Shown: positions 7,102-14,166 of the stretch, in pieces
Layout: each line of letters begins with the position of its first letter
Numbering within the stretch: position 1 is the first letter of the stretch
Assembly (NCBI GenBank): GCA_014377155.1
Contig: JACMQD010000017.1
Span: forward strand, 1 to 16,513
Length of the DNA: 16,513 nt
Direction of reading: 5' to 3'
Source: Herminiimonas sp.
GTDB taxonomy: Bacteria; Pseudomonadota; Gammaproteobacteria; Burkholderiales; Burkholderiaceae
Position numbers and translations under genes: made by a program
The notes under the pieces: generated by a model
The model's input: the letters and a program-made list of their open reading frames with translations, nothing else
What the model was told of the DNA's origin: nothing
The model's database searches: none

Positions 7102-7812
7102 ATGAGTATCAGCGACCTGCCATTTCGGGCAACAACCACGCAGGCCTGCGACTGGCTTACGCAGCAAACCGAATCGCCCTGGACGCTGGCACGCCTGATC
7201 GAGAGCGGTTTGGTGCCGTATGTCTGGCTGGACTACGACGCCGACTATCCGGCGCTGTTCGGCGACGCCAACGGTGGCTATGCGGCACCGATATTTTTCG
7301 AGGGTGACACCCGTCGACTCGCTTCTGGCAGCGACGATGTGCTCATCACGATTACCAAGGACGTCTACCGCATCGTGACGCAGCTTAAGCCGCCGGGCTT
7401 TCGTCGGGCGCTGCACGAACTGCGTTTCTTGAAAAAGGACCTGGAGCGTCTGGTCGGCAAGCTTAAACGCGAAGCAGAACCAGTGCCCGTAAAAATCGAT
7501 GTGGCAACGGAATCGAGAAGTGGCATCAGCAAGCAACAGGTAGTGACGGCGTTTTCAAGCCTGTTGAAAATTGATCTGGCACAGGCTCTGGACGACGGTG
7601 GTGGCATGTTCGGTGATGAGGGCGCAAGGGTCAAGGGTAGTGCGAAGAAAGCAAAAAGCAAAGCGGTGTGGAATCCAGTCACGCTGGCGCTGGGTTTGAA
7701 TGACGTCTACCGGGTACCGATACCGCACCTCAAACGCGCTTTCGATGCGCATGATTTTTTGCACGAATGGGCCGACGATTGGCACCATACATTAGCGCTG
7801 TTGGGAAAGTAG
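7102..7812 (+). CDS. Uncharacterised protein, first gene of a cluster with SUI1 and ChaC
   Basis: I do not recognise this 236-aa protein. It looks soluble, with no signal peptide or membrane segment. Residues 1-85 are mixed alpha/beta (ACDWLTQQTESPWTLARLIE, then VPYVWLDYDADYPALFG and FFEGDTRRL). Residues about 100-125 form a charged amphipathic helix (RALHELRFLKKDLERL). A GISKQQVVTAF segment (141-151) and a Gly/Lys-rich linker (166-187, with KKAKSK) follow, before a conserved-looking C-terminal block, WNPVTLALGLNDVYRVPIPH then FLHEWADDWHHTLALL. ATG 7102 is chosen for the purine-rich stretch agaaagaa before it; the frame is open upstream without an ATG-based Shine-Dalgarno. The SUI1 gene starts 10 nt downstream, so they are likely co-transcribed. 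A DNA- or RNA-binding regulatory role is possible but only a guess. Confidence 0.75.
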   Translation: MSISDLPFRATTTQACDWLTQQTESPWTLARLIESGLVPYVWLDYDADYPALFGDANGGYAAPIFFEGDTRRLASGSDDVLITITKDVYRIVTQLKPPGFRRALHELRFLKKDLERLVGKLKREAEPVPVKIDVATESRSGISKQQVVTAFSSLLKIDLAQALDDGGGMFGDEGARVKGSAKKAKSKAVWNPVTLALGLNDVYRVPIPHLKRAFDAHDFLHEWADDWHHTLALLGK

Positions 7813-7822
7813 CGCGCACCTC

Positions 7823-8185
7823 ATGAAAAGCAAGCTGACAGGCAGCCTGGTCTATTCCACCGATGGCGGACGAATGTGTCCTGAATGTCGCCGTGCGCTG
7901 GCCGACTGTACCTGCAAGGCCGCACCCAGGTCGGCAGCCGCAGGTAACGGCGTGGCGCGCGTATCACGCGAAACCAAGGGCCGCGGCGGCAAGAGCGTGA
8001 CCGTGGTCAAGGGACTGGCGCTCGATGCGGTCGCACTTGCCGCGTTGGGCAAGCAGTTGCGCACGGCCTGCGGTGCCGGCGGTACTGTCAAGGAGGGTGT
8101 GATCGAGGTGCAGGGAGATCATTGCGAGCTGATCATGGATGCGCTGAAAAAACAGGGCCACCCAGCCAAGCGTGCCGGCGGCTGA
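7823..8185 (+). CDS. yciH: SUI1/eIF1-like translation initiation factor (YciH type)
   Basis: This 120-aa protein of the bacterial SUI1 family is related to eukaryotic eIF1. It is thought to bind the 30S subunit and influence initiation fidelity, though its role in bacteria is not settled. The SUI1 domain covers about residues 45-115: RETKGRGGKSVTVVKGL (49-65), LGKQLRTACGAGGTVKEG (75-92) and IEVQGDHCELIMDALKKQGH (94-113). The N-terminal part has a Cys cluster, CPECRRALADCTC (Cys19, 22, 29, 31), which could bind zinc. It starts 10 nt after the preceding gene and ends 4 nt before the ChaC start at 8190, so the three are very probably one operon. Confidence 0.93.
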   Translation: MKSKLTGSLVYSTDGGRMCPECRRALADCTCKAAPRSAAAGNGVARVSRETKGRGGKSVTVVKGLALDAVALAALGKQLRTACGAGGTVKEGVIEVQGDHCELIMDALKKQGHPAKRAGG

Positions 8186-8189
8186 TCCG

Positions 8190-8759
8190 ATGCCAAGCAA
8201 TACTATCGCGACCAATAAATTGATGGACCAGTTCGACAGTCATCATAGCGTGTGGCTGTTCGGCTACGGCTCACTGATCTTCAAGGCGGATTTTCCCTAC
8301 ATCGAGCGCCGTCCCGCCAGTATCGCGAACTGGACGAGGCGCTTCTGGCAAGGCTCGCATGACCATCGCGGAACGGTAACCGCCCCCGGGCGTGTGGCGA
8401 CCCTGGTGAAACAGGAAGGTGCTATCTGCGACGGCATGGCTTATCTGATCACACCAGAGGTCTTCGGCCATCTCGACTATCGCGAAAAAAATGGCTATTT
8501 GCGCTTTGCCACGGCTATCACCTTCGAGGATGGACGGAGCGAAATTGGACTGGTGTATATCGCCACGCACGACAATGCGGCTTTCCTGGGGCCTGCCTCC
8601 GAGCGGGAGATTGCGAAGCAAATAAGCGCAGCGGTCGGACCCAGTGGTCCCAATCGTGATTACCTGTTCGACTTGGCGCGATCCTTGCGCGCGCTAAGAA
8701 AAAAAGATAGCCATGTTTTTGCGATCGAAAAGCACATCATGGATCTGGAAAATTTTTGA
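8190..8759 (+). CDS. chaC: ChaC-like gamma-glutamylcyclotransferase
   Basis: ChaC enzymes cleave glutathione to 5-oxoproline and Cys-Gly in the cytosol. The 189-aa product has the substrate-loop signature VWLFGYGSLI (21-30). RRFWQGSHDHRGTVTAPGR (50-68) and YREKNGYLR (97-105) follow; Glu99 in the latter is the expected acid/base residue. The length is in the family range. ATG 8190 is chosen because it directly follows the SUI1 stop (8185), allowing coupled translation. A GTG at 8172 would extend it by 6 codons and ATG 8223 would shorten it by 11; the conserved fold begins only around residue 20, so all three remain possible. The enzyme class is clear; exact preference for glutathione is assumed from family. 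Confidence 0.92.
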   Translation: MPSNTIATNKLMDQFDSHHSVWLFGYGSLIFKADFPYIERRPASIANWTRRFWQGSHDHRGTVTAPGRVATLVKQEGAICDGMAYLITPEVFGHLDYREKNGYLRFATAITFEDGRSEIGLVYIATHDNAAFLGPASEREIAKQISAAVGPSGPNRDYLFDLARSLRALRKKDSHVFAIEKHIMDLENF

Positions 8760-8774
8760 GCCGAACCAAGCGAC

Positions 8775-9020
8775 ATGGGCAATCGCAATTGCCAGGATTA
8801 TCAAAATACAATTTTATTGTCTTTCAAAGGCAGGGCAGTCGAGCACACAATTGCCGCCTTGAAGGCGCAGCGGTACCCCATCGTCCTAATGTCGACCCAG
8901 CGCGCTGAAAACGCCCCGTGCATGTTCGACGAGCCCGACGACACTTGGCATTACCAGGGGCAGATTATCCCGGTGTCGGCACCCGATGCGCCGCCACCGA
9001 CGCTCCTTGCTTTCATCTAA
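8775..9020 (+). CDS. Doubtful small ORF downstream of chaC
   Basis: This 81-codon open frame begins 15 nt after the chaC stop. Its product (starting MGNRNCQDYQNT, ending PPPTLLAFI) matches nothing I know. It has no Shine-Dalgarno and no signal or membrane segment. The first half (ILLSFKGRAVEHTIAALKAQ, RYPIVLMST) reads like plausible protein and the second half is Pro/Asp-rich. It may be a real small gene, a gene remnant, or noncoding. A 74-codon frame on the opposite strand overlaps it. Confidence 0.25.
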   Translation: MGNRNCQDYQNTILLSFKGRAVEHTIAALKAQRYPIVLMSTQRAENAPCMFDEPDDTWHYQGQIIPVSAPDAPPPTLLAFI

Positions 9021-9094
9021 ACATCGGGCAGAACGAGCGGTGCTTTCACTGCGAGCGCGTAAAACAGAAGATCCGTTGCTTACGTCACATCGCA

Positions 9095-10357
9095 TTACTC
9101 TCCATGCCACCGGGGATGCTGCAAGTCCGGCGTTATCAGGAACAGCTTGTTCCTGAAGCCGGTATCGGGTTCAGGAATAATCGATGCCAGGTAATCTGGC
9201 GGATAGTGTGCCGCCATGTGATTTTGAATTTTGTCGTATTTAATCGGCTTAACGGGTGACTGGTCGTCGTCGGCAAGCGGGTTTGTTTTGAAATAATGTT
9301 CTTGCGTTCGCGTCGCCGGCAAGACTTGCATCGAAGCGAACAGATCGGCAACGGGGATATCGTCATACCTTCGTCCTGAATGCACCAACTGGAGCAGATT
9401 GGTCACCGGATCGAACCCAGTGATGACGCAGGCATGTTCATTGTCATCGTAGTTGCTCGTCGGTCTTTGAGTGGCGCGATCGACGGCGAAACAGGTCGTC
9501 AGCAGATGCCCGAATTTAATGCAGTCGAGAACCCGCTGTTTGAACCCCTCGATCGAGGTAGGGGAGAATGTCTGGACCGTATAGCCCATGTCGGTGGCGA
9601 TCTTGCGGTAGTCGTCGGCGTCCAAGACTTCGCCTTGCCGCGAGCGATGCTGCTTTGCGAGCTCCCGGATGCTCTTGCCGTAGGCCGACATGGCATGGCC
9701 GGTGGTTGCGGTCTGGTGCTCGCCCTTGCTGTTTTTTCTGAGTGGCATCGGTGCGACACCATATCGGCCTGCGTAATACTGATCGATATTCGCCAGTGCG
9801 GTAGGTTTGCAGATATGACCATGTTGTTCGACGATGCCCGGTAGCGCAATGTGCATCGATACCTGGTGTTCGAGTTCATTGACATCGAGTGAATCGGCGC
9901 CATCCGAAGGCATTGCGTTCATCGCGCGAAAATGACTCTCCAGCAAAACATGAAGCTGAACCTCGCTTTCGGATCGTGTCACGCGTCGCGAGTCGGACGC
10001 GTCGCTTGTCGTGGTCACGCCACCGGTGAGGATGATAAAGGCCTCGTCGGATGTCGTGGCTCGTGCATTGCGCTCAATGGCGGCGAACCCGGTGCGGTTC
10101 GTGGCGGCTTGTGCACTTAATTTTTGCTGCATGATGCGATGGGCCGAGGTGAAAAGCGGTGTATGGATTTTCGCCGCTTGCGGCTGGTTCATGGTATCGA
10201 GATGCTGGTGGATGGCGTCCTCGAATATGCTTCGCTCGACTGGGGTCGGGTGAAATACCGGGTGAACGTTAATCTTGGGCATGGCGGGGAGCGCGGACGG
10301 AAGTCCGCTGTAAGCGCAGGATATCGATCTGTGTCGATAGCGATCCTGCAGTTCCAT
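9095..10357 (-). CDS. Putative papain-like cysteine protease, possible effector
   Basis: This 420-aa protein has no family I can name with confidence. Residues 1-160 are polar and low-complexity (rich in Ser, Thr, Ala, His), like the N-termini of exported effectors, with no classical signal peptide or membrane segment. Residues about 165-345 look like a papain-type fold. HGHICKPTALANIDQYY places a candidate nucleophile, Cys183, at the start of a helix, with Gln178 five residues before as a possible oxyanion residue. NEHACVITGFD places His308 on a strand. A third residue could be Asp316 or lie in VHSGRRYDD (325-333). MPLRKNS and SIRELAKQHRSRQGEV occupy the middle. ATG 10357 is chosen for the upstream aagaaagaa; a GTG at 10402 would add 15 residues. 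No immunity, chaperone or secretion gene adjoins it. Catalysis is inferred only. Confidence 0.75.
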   Translation of the reverse strand: MELQDRYRHRSISCAYSGLPSALPAMPKINVHPVFHPTPVERSIFEDAIHQHLDTMNQPQAAKIHTPLFTSAHRIMQQKLSAQAATNRTGFAAIERNARATTSDEAFIILTGGVTTTSDASDSRRVTRSESEVQLHVLLESHFRAMNAMPSDGADSLDVNELEHQVSMHIALPGIVEQHGHICKPTALANIDQYYAGRYGVAPMPLRKNSKGEHQTATTGHAMSAYGKSIRELAKQHRSRQGEVLDADDYRKIATDMGYTVQTFSPTSIEGFKQRVLDCIKFGHLLTTCFAVDRATQRPTSNYDDNEHACVITGFDPVTNLLQLVHSGRRYDDIPVADLFASMQVLPATRTQEHYFKTNPLADDDQSPVKPIKYDKIQNHMAAHYPPDYLASIIPEPDTGFRNKLFLITPDLQHPRWHGE

Positions 10358-10570
10358 TTCTTTCTTGACGTAATTTTTATAACTGCAATTTGGGCATCGC
10401 ACATTGTGGCGACGTTCGACGGAAACGCCGCAATCATTTCATGTTGTCTCGTGATAAGTTGACAAAAGCTTCGTGGCACCTTGCAAGTGCGCACCGGAAA
10501 GTCAGAACATTGTGCCGGGAATGCACAGCGTGGCGGGGAATGTGAAAGCAACTGCGCGGAATAAACGCCG
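10358..10570. other. Leader and spacer region between effector-like gene and tRNA-His terminator
   Basis: No gene is supported here. Counting the tRNA terminator region, the noncoding stretch runs about 330 bp to the tRNA. It must carry the promoter of the minus-strand effector-like gene. On that strand TTGTCA (complement near 10459-10464) is a reasonable -35, but no good -10 lies at the right distance. I found no convincing regulator box. Short frames here have no Shine-Dalgarno and look random. Confidence 0.4.
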
Positions 10571-10600
10571 AAATACAAAAAGCCGCCCCAAAGGACGGCT
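10571..10600 (-). terminator. Rho-independent terminator of tRNA-His
   Basis: Read on the minus strand, AGCCGTCC (10600-10593) pairs with GGGCGGCT (10588-10581), with one U-G wobble and a 4-nt loop. It is followed by TTTTGTATTT (10580-10571). The orientation, with T-rich sequence after the stem only on the minus strand, matches the tRNA-His gene 86 bp upstream. Confidence 0.85.
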
Positions 10601-10685
10601 CAAGTTGGCGTGTCTCGTGACACATCGCGAAGTTTTCCAGAAAATTCACTGTATGAACTTCTAAAATTTTGATTAACTGCAGTAC

Positions 10686-10762
10686 TGGGGTGACCGATGG
10701 GGCTCGAACCCACGACAACGGGAATCACAATCCCGGACTCTACCAACTGAGCTACGGCCACC
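10686..10762 (-). tRNA. tRNA-His (anticodon GTG)
   Basis: The minus-strand sequence folds as a full cloverleaf. The acceptor GTGGCCG pairs with CGGTCAC (one G-U). The D-arm region is TAGCTCAGTTGGTAGAG. The anticodon stem-loop GGGATTGTGATTCCC has anticodon GTG. The T-arm is GTGGGTTCGAGCCCCA-like, and an encoded CCA (10686-10688) ends it. The extra 5' G at 10762, opposite C73, is the histidine-tRNA identity element. It has its own promoter and terminator. Confidence 0.97.
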
Positions 10763-10811
10763 ACTGCAAAAACATCAAACTGTCTCGATAACATCATCAA
10801 GGCAGGTGCGC

Positions 10812-10840
10812 ATTATACAAAATTCGGCGCAACCTGGCAA
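10812..10840 (-). promoter_or_regulatory. Near-consensus sigma70 promoter for tRNA-His
   Basis: On the minus strand, -35 TTGCCA (complement of 10835-10840) and -10 TATAAT (complement of 10812-10817) are separated by exactly 17 bp. GC-rich bases (GCGCACC) follow the -10, like a stringent-control discriminator. The predicted start is about 45 nt before the mature tRNA 5' end. Confidence 0.85.
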
Positions 10841-10868
10841 ATAAACGCATGCAGTTGCAATTGTTGTT

Positions 10869-11699
10869 TCAAAAGTCAGCCACCGTGTCAACGTAGGTGA
10901 CCTCTGGAACAAGATTTAGAAGCGTGGCAAACGCCGACGACAAGGACGCGGTACTGCCGGTCGTGAAGGCCTGTAGCATGCCGTGGCCGGAAGGCCCGGC
11001 ATGCAGATCGCCGGGCAACAGTCGTCGTAACTGGCGCGCTACGGCCTCGCCGGTATCGACGATGGCGATCGGACGCGAGGTCAACGTGTCGATGATTACT
11101 TCGATGAGTGGCTGCACGAAAGGATAATGGGTACAACCGAGCACCAGCGTATCAGCGCCTTGCTGCAGCAGCGGGGCTAGGAAACCCCGCAACAGAACCG
11201 CCGTCGCAGGCGATCGGGATTCGCCTTGTTCGACCTGCATAGCCAGGCCCGTGCAGGGTTGCAAAACGAATTTCACGCCGGTGGCTGCAGTAAGGTGCTC
11301 GCGCAATGCCAGGAATTTGCTGCTCGACAGCGTGCCTTCGGTCGCCAGTACGCCGACGATCATGCTCTGGGTTAAGGCGCTTGCCGGTTTGAGCCCCGGC
11401 TCGACGCCGATCACCGGCACATCCGGATACGCAATGCGCAGAGCCGAAATTGCAGCGGCCGTCGCAGTATTGCAAGCGACCACCAAAGAACCCGCACCGC
11501 GCCGCAAAAGAAAGTCCGCAATCGCAAGCGAACGCGCGACCACGACGCTTTCTGGCTTGGCGCCATAAGGCGCATGCGCGGAATCAGCAAAGTAAAGCAA
11601 GTCTTCGAAAGGAAGCTGCGACCGGATATGTCGCAGCACTGACAGTCCGCCGATTCCGGAATCGAAAATGCCGATGGCGCAGTTGCTTGCCATCGGCAT
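10869..11699 (-). CDS. murI: Glutamate racemase MurI
   Basis: MurI interconverts L- and D-glutamate, supplying D-Glu for peptidoglycan. The 276-aa product has the N-terminal signature AIGIFDSGIGGLSVL (8-22) and ADSAHAPYG (38-46). The two catalytic cysteines are Cys76 in VVACNTATA and Cys189 in LVLGCTHYPF. The length is normal. The start is set at ATG 11699; the frame can extend to a TTG at 11720, and ATG 11693 is also possible. None has a strong Shine-Dalgarno, and the gene lies 24 bp (or 3 bp with the TTG start) after fumA, so translation is likely coupled. It is the last gene of the yqhA-fumA-murI group, and the tRNA-His promoter lies immediately downstream. Confidence 0.95.
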   Translation of the reverse strand: MPMASNCAIGIFDSGIGGLSVLRHIRSQLPFEDLLYFADSAHAPYGAKPESVVVARSLAIADFLLRRGAGSLVVACNTATAAAISALRIAYPDVPVIGVEPGLKPASALTQSMIVGVLATEGTLSSSKFLALREHLTAATGVKFVLQPCTGLAMQVEQGESRSPATAVLLRGFLAPLLQQGADTLVLGCTHYPFVQPLIEVIIDTLTSRPIAIVDTGEAVARQLRRLLPGDLHAGPSGHGMLQAFTTGSTASLSSAFATLLNLVPEVTYVDTVADF

Positions 11700-11723
11700 C
11701 GGACGCAGAATGTCTGGCAAGCG

Positions 11724-13262
11724 TCAGACAGTCGTGATCGGAATGCTGCCGAGCTTTCCGGTAGCGATGCGCTCCTGCCATTCTTTCGGGCCGGTTTCAT
11801 GCACCGAGGTACCGGTCGAATCGACCGCAACCGTCACCGGCATGTCCTTGACGTCGAATTCATAGATCGCTTCCATGCCGAGATCGGCAAAGCCCACCAC
11901 GGTTGCGCCCTTGATGGCTTTCGACACCAGGTAGGCGGCGCCGCCGACAGCCATTAAATACGCCGACTGATGTTTCTTGATCGATTCAATGGCAACCGGT
12001 CCGCGCTCGGCCTTGCCGACCATCGAAATGAGCCCGGTTTGTTCCAGCATCATGTCGGTGAATTTATCCATGCGCGTGGCCGTTGTCGGGCCGGCGGGTC
12101 CAACGACTTCATCGCGCACCGGATCGACCGGACCGACGTAATAGATCACGCGATTGGTGAAATCAACCGGCAACGGCTCGCCTTTGGCCAGCATGTCCTG
12201 AATGCGCTTGTGCGCGGCATCGCGTCCGGTCAGCATCTTTCCATTCAGGAGCAGCGTCTGGCCCGGCTTCCACGAGGCGACATCGGCTTTGGTCAGGGTA
12301 TTGAGATCGACGCGCTTCGAGCGTTCGGTATCGGCCACCCAGTGGACATCGGGCCACTCCGACAGCGCCGGTGGTTCGATGTAGGATGCCCCGGAGCCAT
12401 CGAGCACGAAATGCGCATGGCGCGTCGCCGCGCAGTTCGGAATCATCGACACCGGCTTCGACGCCGCATGCGTCGGATACATCATGATCTTGACGTCGAG
12501 CACGGTGGTCAGGCCACCGAGTCCCTGCGCGCCAATGCCCAGCGCATTGATTTTCTGGAACAATTCGATTCGCAGTTCTTCGATCTTGTTCTGTGGTCCA
12601 CGCTTCAACAGGTCGTACATGTCGAGCGGCTCCATCAGCACTTCTTTTGCCATCAACATGGATTTCTCCGCCGTGCCGCCGATGCCGATGCCCAGCATGC
12701 CCGGAGGACACCAACCGGCGCCCATCATCGGCACGGTTTTCAAAATCCAGTCGACCAGCGAATCGGACGGGTTAAGCATCACGAACTTGGATTTGTTTTC
12801 CGAGCCGCCGCCTTTCGCCGCTACCTGCACGTCGATAGTATTGCCCGGCACGACTTCCATGTGGATCACTGCCGGCGTATTGTCTTTAGTATTCTTGCGT
12901 TCGAAATGCGGGTCAGCGACGATCGACGCCCGCAGCACATTGTCCGGGTTGCTATAGCCGCGGCGAACACCTTCGTTGACCGCGTCTGCAATCGAACCTT
13001 TGAAACCCTCGAAGCGCACGTCCATCCCGATCTTCAGGAACACATTCACGATACCCGTATCCTGGCAAATAGGACGCTTGCCTTCCGCACACATGCGCGA
13101 GTTGGTCAGGATCTGCGCAATCGCGTCTTTCGCCGCCGGACTTTGTTCTGCTTCATAGGCGCGTGCCAGATGCTGAATATAATCGACCGGATGGTAGTAG
13201 CTGATGTACTGCAGCGCAGCGGCGATCGACTCGATCAAATCTTCTTGCTTGATGACAGCCAT
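11724..13262 (-). CDS. fumA: Class I fumarate hydratase (iron-sulfur)
   Basis: Fumarase interconverts fumarate and L-malate in the TCA cycle. The 512-aa protein is the one-chain class I type with a [4Fe-4S] cluster, distinct from the iron-free class II FumC. Expected cluster ligands are Cys66 (PICQDTG), Cys185 (GAGWCPPGMLG) and Cys277 (MIPNCAATRHAHF); the spacing agrees with known class I enzymes. The N-terminal domain runs to about 290 and the C-terminal domain ends VDSTGTSVHETGPKEW then LGSIPITTV. The enzyme should be sensitive to oxygen and superoxide. ATG 13262 is preceded by a weak gagaa Shine-Dalgarno. It starts 18 bp after yqhA and is followed by murI, so it sits mid-operon. A 512-codon antisense open frame across it is a codon-bias shadow. 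Confidence 0.97.
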   Translation of the reverse strand: MAVIKQEDLIESIAAALQYISYYHPVDYIQHLARAYEAEQSPAAKDAIAQILTNSRMCAEGKRPICQDTGIVNVFLKIGMDVRFEGFKGSIADAVNEGVRRGYSNPDNVLRASIVADPHFERKNTKDNTPAVIHMEVVPGNTIDVQVAAKGGGSENKSKFVMLNPSDSLVDWILKTVPMMGAGWCPPGMLGIGIGGTAEKSMLMAKEVLMEPLDMYDLLKRGPQNKIEELRIELFQKINALGIGAQGLGGLTTVLDVKIMMYPTHAASKPVSMIPNCAATRHAHFVLDGSGASYIEPPALSEWPDVHWVADTERSKRVDLNTLTKADVASWKPGQTLLLNGKMLTGRDAAHKRIQDMLAKGEPLPVDFTNRVIYYVGPVDPVRDEVVGPAGPTTATRMDKFTDMMLEQTGLISMVGKAERGPVAIESIKKHQSAYLMAVGGAAYLVSKAIKGATVVGFADLGMEAIYEFDVKDMPVTVAVDSTGTSVHETGPKEWQERIATGKLGSIPITTV

Positions 13263-13280
13263 GCGGGTTCTCGTTTCGAA

Positions 13281-13901
13281 TTAATGTGTGGGCTTATTTT
13301 GATGCTGGGTGCCGGTAATGATCCGGTCGGCGTAGGCAATCGCCAGCGCCGAGAGCAGGAACACCACATGAATGCCGGTTTGTGCAAACAGCACTTTGGC
13401 GTCATACGCGGATGCATTGATAAAAGTTTTCAGCAAGTGAATCGACGAAATGCCGATGATTGCCGTAGCCAGTTTGACCTTCAGGACAGACGCATTCACG
13501 TGCGATAGCCATTCCGGCTGATCAGGATGCGTTTGCAGGTTCATGCGCGAGACGAACGTTTCGTAACCGCCAACGATTACCATGATGAGCAGATTTGAAA
13601 TCATCACGACATCGATCAGTCCGAGTACGACCAGCATGATGGTTGATTCGTTGAGTTTGGTCGGACGCACCATGCCGTCGATCGTGACGGCAGTGAGAAT
13701 GTGATCGAGCGCTTTCTCGTTGCCCAGTACGGCGCCGATCAGATCGGACAATTCGACCCAGAAATGGAAAACATAAACACACTGCGCCAGGATAAGACCG
13801 ATGTAAAGTGGAAGCTGCAGCCACCGGCTCATAAAAATGAAGTTCGGCAGCGGTCGAATAGGCGAACGCGCTGGAAGCTCGGAGGGATCGTGCTGGTTCA
13901 T
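13281..13901 (-). CDS. yqhA: YqhA family inner-membrane protein (UPF0114)
   Basis: This 206-aa integral membrane protein of the UPF0114/YqhA family has no firmly established function. Hydrophobic segments lie at about 27-50, 87-111, 140-156 and 172-190. Family signatures are SRWLQLPLYIGLILAQCVYV (25-44), LGLIDVVMISNLLIMVIVGG (93-112) and SSIHLLKTFINA (152-163). The start at ATG 13901 is chosen because aaggaa stands 5 nt upstream; the frame is open to 13973, but the added residues are unlike the family. A TAAAAT -10 candidate (complement of 13936-13941) lies upstream with a poor -35. It heads the operon with fumA, only 18 bp away. Confidence 0.92.
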   Translation of the reverse strand: MNQHDPSELPARSPIRPLPNFIFMSRWLQLPLYIGLILAQCVYVFHFWVELSDLIGAVLGNEKALDHILTAVTIDGMVRPTKLNESTIMLVVLGLIDVVMISNLLIMVIVGGYETFVSRMNLQTHPDQPEWLSHVNASVLKVKLATAIIGISSIHLLKTFINASAYDAKVLFAQTGIHVVFLLSALAIAYADRIITGTQHQNKPTH

Positions 13902-14045
13902 GTATTCCTTGTGTCGCGGCAAAATTAGATCCGGTATTTTACACGCGCCCATCGTTTGGGTGCACCGCATCAAACCGCGTCAAGTGCAAAAGTCCGCATC
14001 GCGCCATGCTTTAACAAGGGTTGCTGGAAGGTAAATTCGGGTCGC

Positions 14046-14076
14046 CCAAGCCTTTATCGCAATTCATTGGGCTTGG
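14046..14076. other. Hairpin in the yqhA-acs intergenic region
   Basis: ccaagcc (14046-14052) and ggcttgg (14070-14076) form a perfect 7-bp stem with a 17-nt loop, about 90 nt before the acs ATG. It could be a regulator half-site pair or chance. I could not recognise a convincing acs promoter in the 265-bp gap. Confidence 0.35.
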
Positions 14077-14166
14077 TGTCTCGCCGTCCCTCAATGCAGT
14101 GTAAGGCTTCAGTAAGAGTAAAAGCTTATCGTCGGTGTCAAACAAACATGCCGCTAGGAGACCACC

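Noticed and set aside
6781..7536. A 251-codon minus-strand frame across the methyltransferase end and the unknown gene
   Set aside because: It crosses two plus-strand genes and the hairpin between them. The product resembles shadow sequence and the plus-strand genes have better starts and context.
9380..9844. A 154-codon plus-strand frame opposite the effector-like gene
   Set aside because: The minus-strand reading is far longer and has fold-like motifs; this frame shows none and no Shine-Dalgarno.
10358..10402. A CxxC-containing N-terminal extension (MRCPNCSYK) of the effector-like protein
   Set aside because: It depends on a GTG start at 10402 without a Shine-Dalgarno; ATG 10357 has aagaaagaa upstream. 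The apparent zinc-type motif is probably noncoding leader.
11970..13508. A 512-codon plus-strand open frame opposite fumA
   Set aside because: It is antisense to the clearly real class I fumarase, its product is rich in Arg/His with no family features, and it has no Shine-Dalgarno. It is a codon-bias shadow; the equal length is coincidental.
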